From: DAIQNV01 sp038748775
GTDB taxonomy: Bacteria > Planctomycetota > Phycisphaerae > Phycisphaerales > UBA1924
Assembly (NCBI GenBank): GCA_038748775.1
Contig: JBCDIT010000009.1
Span: forward strand, 1 to 64,000
Reading direction: 5' to 3'
DNA length: 64,000 bases
The notes beneath the pieces were generated by a model that had not been told where the DNA came from, did not search any database, and saw nothing but the letters and a program-made list of their open reading frames with translations. Of the stretch, positions 1-8,484 are shown piece by piece (the stretch's first letter is position 1; each line of letters opens with the position of its first letter). The position numbers and the translations under genes are program-made.

Positions 1-194
1 ACGCTCAGGTTGACGCCGTTGATGCCCGAGCCGTTACCGATCTGGCCGGCGGTGGCGGCACCGAAGACGGTGACGGTGAAGGTGTCGCCGGTGGCGACCG
101 GGTTGGCCGAAGCGACGAGCGTGTAAGCGGCCGAGGTCTGGCCAGCAGCGGTGGCGGCGAGACCGGCGACGGCGACGATAGCAACGTTCTTCAT
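1..194 (-). CDS. Secreted protein, N-terminal part (runs off window)
   Basis: Only the first 64 or so codons are present; the rest lies before position 1. The start ATG (194-192) is preceded by a strong GAGGAG ribosome-binding site. The protein opens with Met-Lys-Asn and a hydrophobic Ala/Val/Gly stretch (AIVAVAGLAATAA), which reads as a Sec signal peptide, followed by a Thr/Val/Gly-rich segment (TFTVTVFGAATAG) of beta-sandwich character. This looks like the start of an exported protein of the PEP-CTERM-like type seen elsewhere in this window, but the C-terminus is not visible. The 250 bases between this start and folA hold no gene that I can support. Confidence 0.6.
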   Translation of the reverse strand, partial: MKNVAIVAVAGLAATAAGQTSAAYTLVASANPVATGDTFTVTVFGAATAGQIGNGSGINGVNLS

Positions 195-444
195 GGTGAT
201 TCTCCTCACTCTATGCGAACAAATCTCAATCTCAATCTCTGCGAGCTCAAATACAAAGAGCTGCGCGACCCGTGGACATGCTACACATCGAGGTTCGTCA
301 AGCCAACTCCCGATTTGATACTGATCCGGAATTTTCCTGGCAAACTCGCAAAGCTTCCGTCAGAACCGCAACCAGCCGCAATACCCGAACTTCGGGGGAC
401 GACCGCAAACCCCTGTAAACCCGTGTGTTCCCCAGAAAATGCAG

Positions 445-951
445 TTACGAACCCGAACGGCGATGCCACAGCTCGAAGCGGAACGGAAGGGTGTGCCGAT
501 CGTCGATCGGATGGTCCGATATCTGAGCGAGACGCCAATTCGCCTCATCGATCTCTGGAAAGAACGTGTCGCCGTCGATCTGGCCCAGGATGCGGGTCAG
601 ATCGAGTTCGTCCGCTTGGCCGATCGTTTCCGCGTAGATCTGGCCGCCACCCACCACGTAAACCCGACCATCATCCGAAAGACGCTTCGACGCGGCGTCG
701 AACGCGTCCTCGAGCGAATGCACGACCTCAACCCCCGGAGCCGACCACGCCCGATCGCGAGTCACGACGATGGAGTAGCGCTCCGAAAGCGCACCGGGGA
801 GCGTGTCCATCGTCGCTCGACCCATAATGATCGGGTGGCCCCTCGTCACCCGCTTGAAGCGAGCCAGGTCATCCGGCAGATGCCAAGGCAAGTCGCCGCC
901 CCGAGCGATTACCCGATTCTCTGACATCGCCGCGATAAGCGTTGTGATCAC
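445..951 (-). CDS. folA: Dihydrofolate reductase
   Basis: Reduces dihydrofolate to tetrahydrofolate with NADPH in the cytoplasm, regenerating the folate oxidised by thymidylate synthase. At 168 aa it is close to the usual ~160. Family signatures: an N-terminal strand followed by MSENRVIARGGDLPWHLPDD, with the substrate-binding Asp in the W-x-L-P-x-D segment; the cofactor-binding IIMGRATMDTLP; and VYVVGGGQIYAE. The start is GTG (951-949), chosen because it overlaps the thyA stop codon in a GTGA junction, which implies translational coupling. It is the last gene of the minus-strand run padR, two HAAS proteins, thyA, folA. The pairing with thyA is metabolically expected. Confidence 0.96.
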   Translation of the reverse strand: MITTLIAAMSENRVIARGGDLPWHLPDDLARFKRVTRGHPIIMGRATMDTLPGALSERYSIVVTRDRAWSAPGVEVVHSLEDAFDAASKRLSDDGRVYVVGGGQIYAETIGQADELDLTRILGQIDGDTFFPEIDEANWRLAQISDHPIDDRHTLPFRFELWHRRSGS

Positions 952-1802
952 ACCGCCACCTCGGCTCTGATCGCAGGGTGGGGGTTGTACCCGATGAGTT
1001 CGAGGTCTTCATACCGGATCTCGAACAGATCAGGGATCTTCTCCGGCAATGCGAGGGTCGGGAGAACCCGATGGTCCCGCTTCAACTGCGTCTGAGCTTG
1101 CTCGAGGTGGTTTACATAAAGGTGCGCATCGCCCAGAGTGTGCACAAAGGTCCCCGGGGCGTAGCCCAGGTGCCGAGCCAGAAGACACGTCAGCAAGGCG
1201 TATCCGGCGATGTTGAAGGGGACCCCAAGGAAAACATCTGCCGACCGCTGGTAGAGCTGGCACGACAGCGTCGGCCGCGGCTCGCGATCGGTCGGCGGGG
1301 CGACCTCGAACTGGAAGAGACAGTGGCAGGGGGGCAAGGCCATCCGTTCGAGGTCGGCGGGGTTCCAGGCACTCACGACGTGCCGTCTCGAGAATGGTGA
1401 CTCTCGCAGTCCTCTGATCACGTCCGCGATCTGGTCATGCACGCGGCCGTCCGCACCCTGCCAGCGCCGCCACTGAGCGCCGTAGATCGGTCCGAGTTCT
1501 CCGGTCTCGGGGTCGGCCCACTCATCCCAGATCGTGACGCCGACGTCATTCAGACTCCGAGCGTTGGTGTCACCCTGGAGGAACCAGAGCATCTCGTGAG
1601 CGACCGACTTGAAGTGCACCTTCTTTGTCGTCAGCAGCGGGAAGCCCGAGGTCTCGGTGGCGGGGCCCGACTCACCGAAGGCATTCCGCAACGGGTACCG
1701 GGCCTGTTGCCCGAACACCGAGAGCGTGCCGACGCCGGTGCGGTCTTGTTTTTCGATGCCTTCGTCGAGAATCAGCTTGAGGAGATCGTGGTACGCATGC
1801 AT
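948..1802 (-). CDS. thyA: Thymidylate synthase
   Basis: Converts dUMP to dTMP using methylenetetrahydrofolate as methyl donor and reductant; the dihydrofolate released is the substrate of the adjacent folA. The protein is 284 aa, slightly longer than the 264 aa typical of enterobacteria because of short insertions. Visible hallmarks: the phosphate-binding Arg in EKQDRTGVGT; FPLLTTKKVHFKSVAHEMLW; the nucleophile Cys in LPPCHCLFQF; the dUMP-binding SCQLYQRSADVFLGVPFNIA; and the C-terminal HPAIRAEVAV. It begins 21 nt after the stop of the upstream HAAS protein and overlaps folA by 4 nt, so it is probably cotranscribed with both. Confidence 0.97.
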   Translation of the reverse strand: MHAYHDLLKLILDEGIEKQDRTGVGTLSVFGQQARYPLRNAFGESGPATETSGFPLLTTKKVHFKSVAHEMLWFLQGDTNARSLNDVGVTIWDEWADPETGELGPIYGAQWRRWQGADGRVHDQIADVIRGLRESPFSRRHVVSAWNPADLERMALPPCHCLFQFEVAPPTDREPRPTLSCQLYQRSADVFLGVPFNIAGYALLTCLLARHLGYAPGTFVHTLGDAHLYVNHLEQAQTQLKRDHRVLPTLALPEKIPDLFEIRYEDLELIGYNPHPAIRAEVAV

Positions 1803-1823
1803 CGGGCGAGGATACGACGCTCG

Positions 1824-3647
1824 TCACTGCTGCGAGCGTTCGAGCGCCTCGTAAAGCATCCAGTCGCCGTTCCGGGCGTTCTGTGGAGAGTCCGCGTGGA
1901 AGCTCGCGACGCCGAATGGCTGTTCCCCATCGACGCTGGGCATGCCTCCGTCGTCGTCCTGGTCGGCGCCGCAAACGTAGATCTGTGGTCCCCAGTCGGA
2001 GAGCACGTAGCGGATAGGGTCGCCCGTGAACCGGTCGGTGGGGACTTGTTCAAGAAACTCGGGGACCAGGTCACACGCGTCCTCCGCAAAGGCGCCGAAC
2101 GACGCCCGGTAGCGGTACGCGGCGACCGCGGCTTGAATCGCCTCTTGGTGGGTGCGGGTCCGCTGTGCCTCAACCAGGTAGTACTCGGTGCTTTGGAGAA
2201 GCATCGCTGCGATCGGGTCCTCTTGAAACCGACGCGGCGTGGGGAACGTGGCGTACACGTCCCGCCACGACTCTTGCCCGATGACCGTCATGCCCTGCCA
2301 TCGTTCGAACGCGTCGAACGCGGTATCGCACCGGTCGAGGACTTCGCTCCGCGTCGGAAGCGTGAGCGCGGCCAACGGCGCGATCAGCACGTCCGCACCG
2401 CGGTACCGGATCATGTCCGGGTGAGAAACGAACCAGCGCCAGCCGTCAAGGGTCAGTCGCCCATTGGGGCCCGGCGCGAACGTGCGTTGCAGACGATCAT
2501 GGAGGATCTTTCGGTCGTCCTCGGCGCTCGCATCGACGTCGAAGTCGAGTGCAGACGCGACTCGCTCCAGGTCTGACTCGCCGAGCAGATCGGGGTACAA
2601 AGCGAGTGTCCGGCGAATCTCGTGCGTCGCGATTTGGAGCACGTGCCAGCCGGAGGACTTGCCGTAGAGCGTCGGCGCATCTTGGGACAGCTGTTTCGCA
2701 AGGCTGAGCACTGCAACCAAGCTCTCGGTGAGCTGCGCATGATCACTCCTCAGCGTCGCGGCCCGGCTGTCTCTCGCGAGCAAGAACGCGACCTTCCGGT
2801 AGTCGTCGACCACCGGGATCATGCTCGCGATCGAGAGGCGCGCTGTTCCCCCTGCGCCCGTCATCGCGTGGCCGAGCCTCGGGCGTTGCGCCGCTTTGTG
2901 TGCCGTCTCGACGATGCCTGCGGCTCTACCGAGCAGTGAGAGCTCGGGCTCGTCCGGTGCGTTGAGATCCGTGAGATGGGCTGTTGGCCAGTGCCTGAGC
3001 CATGCGTCTGAGGACCCCGGGTCGATCAAGTTCCAGCCCTCATGCCGTCGTTCACGCACCGCTTCGTCCCGCAGAACGAGCGTGCGATTCGCAACGTCGG
3101 CCACGAGCGGCGCCGCCCGATCCACACTCGGGATCGATACCACCGAGGCGTTGATCTGGGCGACGTAATCGACGGTCACGTCGGGCGAGCGAGCGAAAAA
3201 CCACACCGCGAGCACCGCGTAGATCGGTCCCAGGACTGCAGCCGTCCGCCGTCCAACTGTTGTTGTCGCCAAGAGCGATTTGACGATCGGAGGACGCTTG
3301 CCGCGGATCGCCCTGCCGGCGAGCTTTCCGACCTTCGATGGGCGGCCAAGGCCCTTCGCGAGTTCGTCGGGCTCGACGCCTGCGGCCAGGCCGTCTTGGC
3401 AGTGCGCTACGAGTTCGGTTGCGAACGCGGCCCGTTCGAACGGCAACGCCCTGGTCTTGCGGATGATCCGCTGGATCACACCATCAACCGGGCCGGGCAA
3501 CGCAGCGGTTTCAAGCACGCGCTGCCAGGTCGTCGGCTTGCCGAAGACCGTTCGACGGGCTTGGTTCATCGGCGAGCGGTCGAGGTGGTACCTCACAAAT
3601 CGGGAGAGCCAAGAGGCAGGTTCGACGGCTTTGGCTGTTTCTGACAT
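1824..3647 (-). CDS. HAAS-like membrane protein with large extracytoplasmic domain (second paralogue)
   Basis: A 607-aa protein of unknown function. Residues ~70-115 (FERAAFATELVAHCQDG, then LAKGLGRPSKVGKLAGRA) resemble the HAAS domain: a helical segment with a glutamate/leucine pattern ending in a conserved LGxP. HAAS proteins are known to pair with PadR regulators. One transmembrane segment follows (IYAVLAVWFFARSP, ~145-160), then a helical region of ~450 aa. The C-terminus (AAYRYRASFGAFAEDACDLV ... DRFTGDPIRYV) resembles the tail found in many planctomycete secreted proteins. It is paralogous along its whole length to the gene at 3690-5543, 42 nt upstream, so the pair arose by tandem duplication. 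The cytoplasmic N-terminus may be a regulatory or adaptor module; no enzyme motif was seen. Confidence 0.8.
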   Translation of the reverse strand: MSETAKAVEPASWLSRFVRYHLDRSPMNQARRTVFGKPTTWQRVLETAALPGPVDGVIQRIIRKTRALPFERAAFATELVAHCQDGLAAGVEPDELAKGLGRPSKVGKLAGRAIRGKRPPIVKSLLATTTVGRRTAAVLGPIYAVLAVWFFARSPDVTVDYVAQINASVVSIPSVDRAAPLVADVANRTLVLRDEAVRERRHEGWNLIDPGSSDAWLRHWPTAHLTDLNAPDEPELSLLGRAAGIVETAHKAAQRPRLGHAMTGAGGTARLSIASMIPVVDDYRKVAFLLARDSRAATLRSDHAQLTESLVAVLSLAKQLSQDAPTLYGKSSGWHVLQIATHEIRRTLALYPDLLGESDLERVASALDFDVDASAEDDRKILHDRLQRTFAPGPNGRLTLDGWRWFVSHPDMIRYRGADVLIAPLAALTLPTRSEVLDRCDTAFDAFERWQGMTVIGQESWRDVYATFPTPRRFQEDPIAAMLLQSTEYYLVEAQRTRTHQEAIQAAVAAYRYRASFGAFAEDACDLVPEFLEQVPTDRFTGDPIRYVLSDWGPQIYVCGADQDDDGGMPSVDGEQPFGVASFHADSPQNARNGDWMLYEALERSQQ

Positions 3648-3689
3648 CGTGCGTCCTCGACATCGGCGTTCGTGCGAACCCCGCGGCTT

Positions 3690-5543
3690 TCACGAGTCTT
3701 CGTCGTCCGACGCTCGCGCCGGGAAGAGCACCCAGTCGCCATCGGGAACCACGGACCGCGACGCGTTGAAGCGGTCGATTGTTGCGGCTTGGTTCCTCAG
3801 GCGCCTCACGGGCGGGGTGCCCCCGTCGTCGTCGGCGTCTGGCCCAGTCACGTAGACGATGGGGGCGCCTTTTTCGGCCCGGTAGGTCATCGCCTCGCCG
3901 GTGAATCGATCCGGTGGGATCCGGTCGAGATAGCTCGGGACCAATTCGCATGCATCGGCAGGAAACGCGCCGTTTGCGAGACGGAAGCGGTGGGCCGCGA
4001 TGGTGAGGCGAGCCGCGTCGCGTCTCGTACGGATCTGCTGAAGACTGTTGAGTGACTTGCCAAGGGCGGGGAGCAGCAGAGACGCGATGGGGTCGCGGAA
4101 ACTGATCCCTTCTTCGTACAGATCGCTGATCCCTTGCCAGTCCGCTTCCGCGACCACGACGCGTTGGGCCGCCGCGTCGTAGGCCTTGAACAACTCCTCG
4201 TGGAACGCGAGCGTCTCGCCTCTTGTCACAACGACGCTGGCGATGATCGGTCCACCCAGCATGAGCAGCGTTCGTTCGGCCGAAGTGGGCTGCGGCTGAC
4301 CGGTGTAGCCGCTCGCCTGTGTGATCCCAAGCCCTTGCCGCGTCAACCGGCCTCGGGGTCCGGGGGCGTACGCCCTCTGGACAACGTCGTGGTACACGCG
4401 GTGCTCGAACTCGCCCATCGTGGTTATCGGGAAGTCGAGCGCCGCGTCGATCCGCGCGAGTTGGTCGTCGTCGAGCAAGTCCGGGGACGTGGCGAGCAAA
4501 CGGTTTGTTTCTTGGATCGATTGAGCCAGTATCGCCCACGACACGAGCAACTCGATCAAGAACGCTCCGTCGTCGTTGAGGTCTTGCGCAAGCCCGGCGA
4601 TCGCGACGAGGTCATGTGTGAGCCGTTCGGCGTCACCATCGCGCGCCGCGGCGCGGGCATCGAGCGTGAGCAGACGCGCCGCTTGCCGATAGTCGCCAAC
4701 GTAGGGGAGCAAGATCGAGACCATTGTCGCTTCGAGTGGGTCGTCGTCGTAGGCGTCTCCGAGGGACCACGTCCAGCCGAGTCGCGGCCGCGCGGCGGCG
4801 TCGCGTGCGAGCGCAACAATGTCGTGGGCTTCGTCGAGCAGCGCGAGTTCCAGTGATTCGTTGCTTTCGTCGCTCCCGTCGGGCCAGTTGAACAGCCACT
4901 CGTTCTCATCGCCCCGCATGATGTCTTCGTACGACCCGTACCCCATCTCGCGGGCTCGCGCGTCCTTGATCTCCTTGATCCCCTTCGCGACATCGCCGAC
5001 GAGTCCGAAGGCGCGATCACGCTCGGGTGTGCCGACAAACGGGGCGTTGAGTTCGGCCACGTGATCAACAGTGATCTCCGGGCTCCGCGCGAAGAACCAC
5101 ACCGCGAGCAACAGGTAGATCGAGACGACCGCGACCACGCCGCGGCGCACGCCGGCGACGAACGCGAAGACCGGCCTCACGACGGCCGGTCTCTTGCGGC
5201 GCAGCGCGCGACCGGCGAGCTTTCCGACCTTTGAAGGAGGACCGAGCCCCCGCGCGAGGTCTTCCGGGTCGGTTCCGGCGTCGAGGCCGTCTTGGCAGTG
5301 CCCGATGAGTTCTGCGACGAACGTCGCCCGCTCGAAGGGCATCACCCGGGTCTTTCGCGCGATCCGCTGAACGGCGCCGTCGATCGCTGGGGGCAGGTCG
5401 GCGTTGGTCAGCATCTCCTGCCACGTAGTCGGCTTCCCACGAAGGCGCCGGAACGACTGGTTCAGGGGCGAGCGGTCGAGGTGGTGTCGCGCGAGGCGTG
5501 CAAACCATCCATCGGGTTCGGTGGCGGGGAGCCGGGTCTTCAT
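3690..5543 (-). CDS. HAAS-like membrane protein with large extracytoplasmic domain (first paralogue)
   Basis: A 617-aa paralogue of the following gene with the same order of parts: N-terminal motif RHHLDRSPLNQ and GKPTTWQEML; HAAS-like region ~70-112 (VAELIGHCQDGLDAG, LARGLGPPSKVGKLAGRA); one transmembrane helix ~134-151 (SIYLLLAVWFFARSP); a long helical ectodomain; and the C-terminal RFRLANGAFPADACELVPSY ... DRFTGEAMTYR. The start at 5543 was chosen because its ATG overlaps the padR stop (ATGA), implying translational coupling. A longer reading frame extends upstream but would lie inside padR. The PadR partner supports a signalling role for the HAAS end. The ligand or target of the ectodomain is unknown. 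Confidence 0.82.
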   Translation of the reverse strand: MKTRLPATEPDGWFARLARHHLDRSPLNQSFRRLRGKPTTWQEMLTNADLPPAIDGAVQRIARKTRVMPFERATFVAELIGHCQDGLDAGTDPEDLARGLGPPSKVGKLAGRALRRKRPAVVRPVFAFVAGVRRGVVAVVSIYLLLAVWFFARSPEITVDHVAELNAPFVGTPERDRAFGLVGDVAKGIKEIKDARAREMGYGSYEDIMRGDENEWLFNWPDGSDESNESLELALLDEAHDIVALARDAAARPRLGWTWSLGDAYDDDPLEATMVSILLPYVGDYRQAARLLTLDARAAARDGDAERLTHDLVAIAGLAQDLNDDGAFLIELLVSWAILAQSIQETNRLLATSPDLLDDDQLARIDAALDFPITTMGEFEHRVYHDVVQRAYAPGPRGRLTRQGLGITQASGYTGQPQPTSAERTLLMLGGPIIASVVVTRGETLAFHEELFKAYDAAAQRVVVAEADWQGISDLYEEGISFRDPIASLLLPALGKSLNSLQQIRTRRDAARLTIAAHRFRLANGAFPADACELVPSYLDRIPPDRFTGEAMTYRAEKGAPIVYVTGPDADDDGGTPPVRRLRNQAATIDRFNASRSVVPDGDWVLFPARASDDEDS

Positions 5544-5932
5544 GAAGTGCCCCCCGCCAGAGGAGGAGCCCCGGTCGGGGGCCGCAGAGCGTTGCGGAGC
5601 ACACCGATCGCCTTCATCGCGGCGGCCAACGCGTTCCACGTCTCGATATCCTCGGAGAGCTTGCGCCGACCCTTGGGTGTCAGGCGGTAGTACTTGCGGT
5701 TGCGGCCGCTCGGCGCTTCCTTCCACTCCGCCTCGATAAGCCCCTTGGACTCAAGGTTGTAGAGCATCGGGTACAGGGTTGACTGGCCCATCGCGAGCAC
5801 GCCGTCGGTGCGCTGCTTCAGGGCCTCGACGAGCTCGTACCCGTAGGCCTCCCCCTTGGACAGGGTCTGGAGGACCGCCGTTGGGCCGGCGCCACGCATC
5901 AGATCGCGTTCGATGGACTTGGATGAGGGCAT
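5540..5932 (-). CDS. PadR-family transcriptional regulator
   Basis: A 130-aa winged-helix repressor of the PadR family, acting on DNA in the cytoplasm. Diagnostic residues: the N-terminal helix and GEAYGYELVEALKQRTDGVL; recognition helix and wing in MGQSTLYPMLYNLESKGLIE, then EWKEAPSGRNRKYYRLTPKG; followed by a C-terminal dimerisation helix. The start ATG at 5932 gives the normal family N-terminus (MPSSKSIERDLMRG); MRGAG is a possible internal start. It is the first gene of a five-gene operon ending in thyA-folA, and its stop overlaps the start of the first HAAS protein. A perfect inverted repeat lies 9-37 bases upstream of the start and is the obvious candidate for autoregulation. Confidence 0.92.
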   Translation of the reverse strand: MPSSKSIERDLMRGAGPTAVLQTLSKGEAYGYELVEALKQRTDGVLAMGQSTLYPMLYNLESKGLIEAEWKEAPSGRNRKYYRLTPKGRRKLSEDIETWNALAAAMKAIGVLRNALRPPTGAPPLAGGTS

Positions 5933-5940
5933 GATTGGTC

Positions 5941-5969
5941 TCGTATACTTTGTGTGGCAGAGTATACGA
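5941..5969 (-). promoter_or_regulatory. Probable PadR operator: 9-bp perfect inverted repeat
   Basis: The half-sites TCGTATACT (5941-5949) and AGTATACGA (5961-5969) are exact reverse complements separated by 11 bases. The element sits 8 bases upstream of the padR start codon. Read on the minus strand, the distal half-site contains TATACT, a good -10-like hexamer, so a repressor bound here would cover both the promoter and the start of the leader. PadR proteins are known to bind such dyads upstream of their own genes. The site stands out as AT-rich against its surroundings. The assignment to this PadR is inference from position and symmetry. Confidence 0.75.
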
Positions 5970-6068
5970 GGCGAGGCAGGGGCGGTTGCACCCCTGGCGG
6001 GGGCATCCAAAAAGAAACGCGGGCCGCCGATGAGGCGACCCGCGTGGAGCGAACAGTGGTATCCGCGA

Positions 6069-6764
6069 TTAGCGGCGGCGGCGGACCGAGATCAGGCCCA
6101 GGCCTGCGAGGCCCATGGCCGAGGCGGTCGGCAGCGGAATCGGGGGCGGGAAGCCGCCACCGGGGGTCGCGGTGAAGAGGAAGTCGTAGGTGTTGTTGGC
6201 GAAGTTGTCCGGGTTCGGGTCGTTCCAGCCGCGGCCGACCCAGCCGTCGCTCGTCGAGAGGCGGTGGCCGTCGTCGCGGAGGGCGAACGAGTAGCTGCCG
6301 TTCGACTTGCTCATGAAGGTGAACGAGTCACCGTCGAGCTGACCGGCGGCGGTGGTGCCGGCGGTCTCGGTGATGGTGCCGACGGTCTCTTCGGCGGTGA
6401 AGAGCCAGCCATCGGCGAGGACCGTCACGTCGTTGTAGATGACGGTGAGGTCGAAGACGCCGTAGTCGGTGCCGTTGTTGGCCGAGTTGCCCCAGATGGT
6501 GCCGGTGATCTGGAGGCTGGTGACGCCGTTGTCCTCGATCACGTCAAGGCGGACGTTCGAGGCGCCGGTGTTGGCGTCTTCGAACGAGAAGGTCGCAGGG
6601 TCGTCACCGCTACCGTCGGGGAAGGTGTCGAACCGGAGGCCGTACGCCTGCGGCGAGACGGCCCCGCTCGGGTGGTCGAAAAGGTCAAAGCTCTGGACGA
6701 CCGTCGGCGCGGCGAGAGCAGCCCCAGCAGTCACCGCCACGATGGACGCAGTGATAGTCTTCAT
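6069..6764 (-). CDS. Secreted protein with PEP-CTERM-like sorting tail
   Basis: A 231-aa exported protein of unknown function. The start ATG at 6764 begins a signal peptide (MKTITASIVAVTAGAALAA). The mature part is rich in Asp, Thr, Gly and aromatic residues and looks beta-rich (SYSFALRDDG, NNTYDFLFTAT). The C-terminus shows the tripartite sorting signal: PLPTASAMGLAGLGLISVRRRR, that is a Pro motif, a short hydrophobic stretch and a final Arg cluster. Such proteins are processed by an exosortase/archaeosortase-like enzyme and end up at the cell surface. It appears monocistronic, between the padR operator and the peptidase operon end. The 199 bases upstream hold no other gene. Confidence 0.85.
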   Translation of the reverse strand: MKTITASIVAVTAGAALAAPTVVQSFDLFDHPSGAVSPQAYGLRFDTFPDGSGDDPATFSFEDANTGASNVRLDVIEDNGVTSLQITGTIWGNSANNGTDYGVFDLTVIYNDVTVLADGWLFTAEETVGTITETAGTTAAGQLDGDSFTFMSKSNGSYSFALRDDGHRLSTSDGWVGRGWNDPNPDNFANNTYDFLFTATPGGGFPPPIPLPTASAMGLAGLGLISVRRRR

Positions 6765-6963
6765 GTTCACTCCCGTCTCCTCGAAAGAGACACTCACTCA
6801 CTTATCGGCCCGCTGAGAGACAGCGTGCCCACCTCACTTCCGTAGTGTTGCCCTACCGGTTCCGGTGAGCAAGCGCCGCGAGGTGCATTCAGGACGATTG
6901 GAGCAACTTCGGGCGACTTTGCCCGGTCCGGAAGTCTGGGGGATTGAACCTGGGAAACCTGCG

Positions 6964-8484
6964 CTAGCGCGATCGCGAGAGCGTGAGCGTTGTCTCGCCG
7001 TGAAGCTTGCCTCGGCGGAACGTCAACGTCACGACTTGACCAACGTTGTATCCATCTAAAATACGAACAAGCTCGTTGGTCTGAGTGACCGGGCGCCCAT
7101 CGATCGACGTGATGTAGTCGCCTCTTCGAAGCCCCGCCTCGCGCCTGATGCGGCCCGGGATTTTGGTGATCCGAGGGCCGTCGCCCTCGCCCGGCTCAAG
7201 GCCGACTCCGAGGCTGACCCGGAGATCGGTGAACCGCTCCGCGGCCTCGGGCAACTCCCTCGCAACCCAAGTCTTGTACGTCCGTTGTGCGCGTTCTCGA
7301 GGTATCTCGGTGACGACGTCGAGTGCCGTGAGACCGGATTCGTCTTGGGCGAACCCGTGCTCCGGATCGTGAACGTACGTCTGCATCCATTCGCCGAGCA
7401 GGTTCTTGTCATCGAGATACAAGAACAAGGTCCGGGCTTGGGCGTACTGCGCGAGCGGGCGTCTGGACGAGAACATCTGGTGCGTCAGGGCGGTGAGTTC
7501 CTCGAGCGTCGGCAGCTTGTTCGCCTTCGCGAGCCGCTTTACGACGTTGGTTCGCTGACTCGGCGCTGGCCTGAGCCCATCGCCGACGGGATCGAGGTCC
7601 TCGACGAGGCTCGCGAGTCCCTCCTGGACCCAGATCGGGTGCATCTGATCGAGCCGGTCCATGCCCCGCCAATGCAAGACGTGCAAGAACTCGTGCCGAA
7701 GCGTCGGGCCCAGATCGTTGGCGACGAGCCGTCGGTGGTCGTGTGCGTAGGCGCCCGCGATTCCGGCGTTGGGTCGGATCGCGTCGGGTCCGTACGTGGC
7801 CACGGCCCACTTCGTAAAGTCGCGCCGCTCAGGGAGCAGCACGACCGTCCAGGGGTCGTCAGGTTTGACACCAAAGAGTTCGGGTGAGATTGACTCTGCC
7901 CACGCCGCGACGTCCCGCAGATTGTCGATCGCCATCGCGGTCGATTTCGGGTCGTAGTGCGACAGGATGTCGAGCCTGAGGTCTTCGGCGACGGACCGCT
8001 CCACCGGGCCGTCGAGCCACCGTCGTACTGTCGCGACCTGGGCGTCGCGACGGGCCTCGAGGACCTTTGGCCAGTTCGCGATCAGATCCGAGTAGAACTG
8101 CGTCTTGCGGACATTCGCGAGCCACGAGTCGCGTTCGAGGGTTTCTTTGGAGATGAACCCGAGTTCGACGGCACGACCCAGCATTCTCGCCGATTCGTCG
8201 AGTTGATTCTCGATGCTGAAGACGCACGCGAGGTTGTACCAGGGAACGAAGTTCTGAGGGTCGACCTCGATCCGCTCGAAGAGCAGTTCCTTCGCCTTTG
8301 GCAAGTCGCGGTCGTTCAGCGCCGCCCGGGCTTCGGCGCCGAGCCGCGCTGACTCGGCCCTCGCTTTCGACCGCGTCGCGAGCGACTCGGCGAGCCGTTC
8401 GATCTCTGCTTCGACACTGTCCTGCGCCGGAGCCGCGAGGCTCGTGATCGACACGAGAAAGATCGCGCTGGCGAGACGGAGCAT
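6964..8484 (-). CDS. Exported metallopeptidase with TPR-like and PDZ regions
   Basis: A 506-aa protein with a signal peptide (MLRLASAIFLVSITSLAAPA). Residues ~50-120 form a TPR-like helical region (LNDRDLPKAKELLFERIEVD, NFVPWYNLACVFSIENQLDE). The zinc site is HEFLHVLHW around residue 262 (HExxH), followed by a downstream Glu in WVQEGLASLVEDLD, which fits a gluzincin-type third ligand. The last ~75 residues form a PDZ domain (GLRRGDYITSIDGRPVTQT). It probably acts in the periplasm on protein substrates selected by the PDZ end; the substrate is unknown. It is the last gene of the thioesterase/STAS/purN run, and its ATG overlaps the purN stop (TGATG). A GTG at 8487 is an alternative start adding one residue. 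Confidence 0.85.
   Translation of the reverse strand: MLRLASAIFLVSITSLAAPAQDSVEAEIERLAESLATRSKARAESARLGAEARAALNDRDLPKAKELLFERIEVDPQNFVPWYNLACVFSIENQLDESARMLGRAVELGFISKETLERDSWLANVRKTQFYSDLIANWPKVLEARRDAQVATVRRWLDGPVERSVAEDLRLDILSHYDPKSTAMAIDNLRDVAAWAESISPELFGVKPDDPWTVVLLPERRDFTKWAVATYGPDAIRPNAGIAGAYAHDHRRLVANDLGPTLRHEFLHVLHWRGMDRLDQMHPIWVQEGLASLVEDLDPVGDGLRPAPSQRTNVVKRLAKANKLPTLEELTALTHQMFSSRRPLAQYAQARTLFLYLDDKNLLGEWMQTYVHDPEHGFAQDESGLTALDVVTEIPRERAQRTYKTWVARELPEAAERFTDLRVSLGVGLEPGEGDGPRITKIPGRIRREAGLRRGDYITSIDGRPVTQTNELVRILDGYNVGQVVTLTFRRGKLHGETTLTLSRSR

Noticed and set aside
1437..2576. 379-codon plus-strand frame opposite thyA and a HAAS gene
   Set aside because: Covers the junction of two genuine minus-strand genes and has no similarity to any family.
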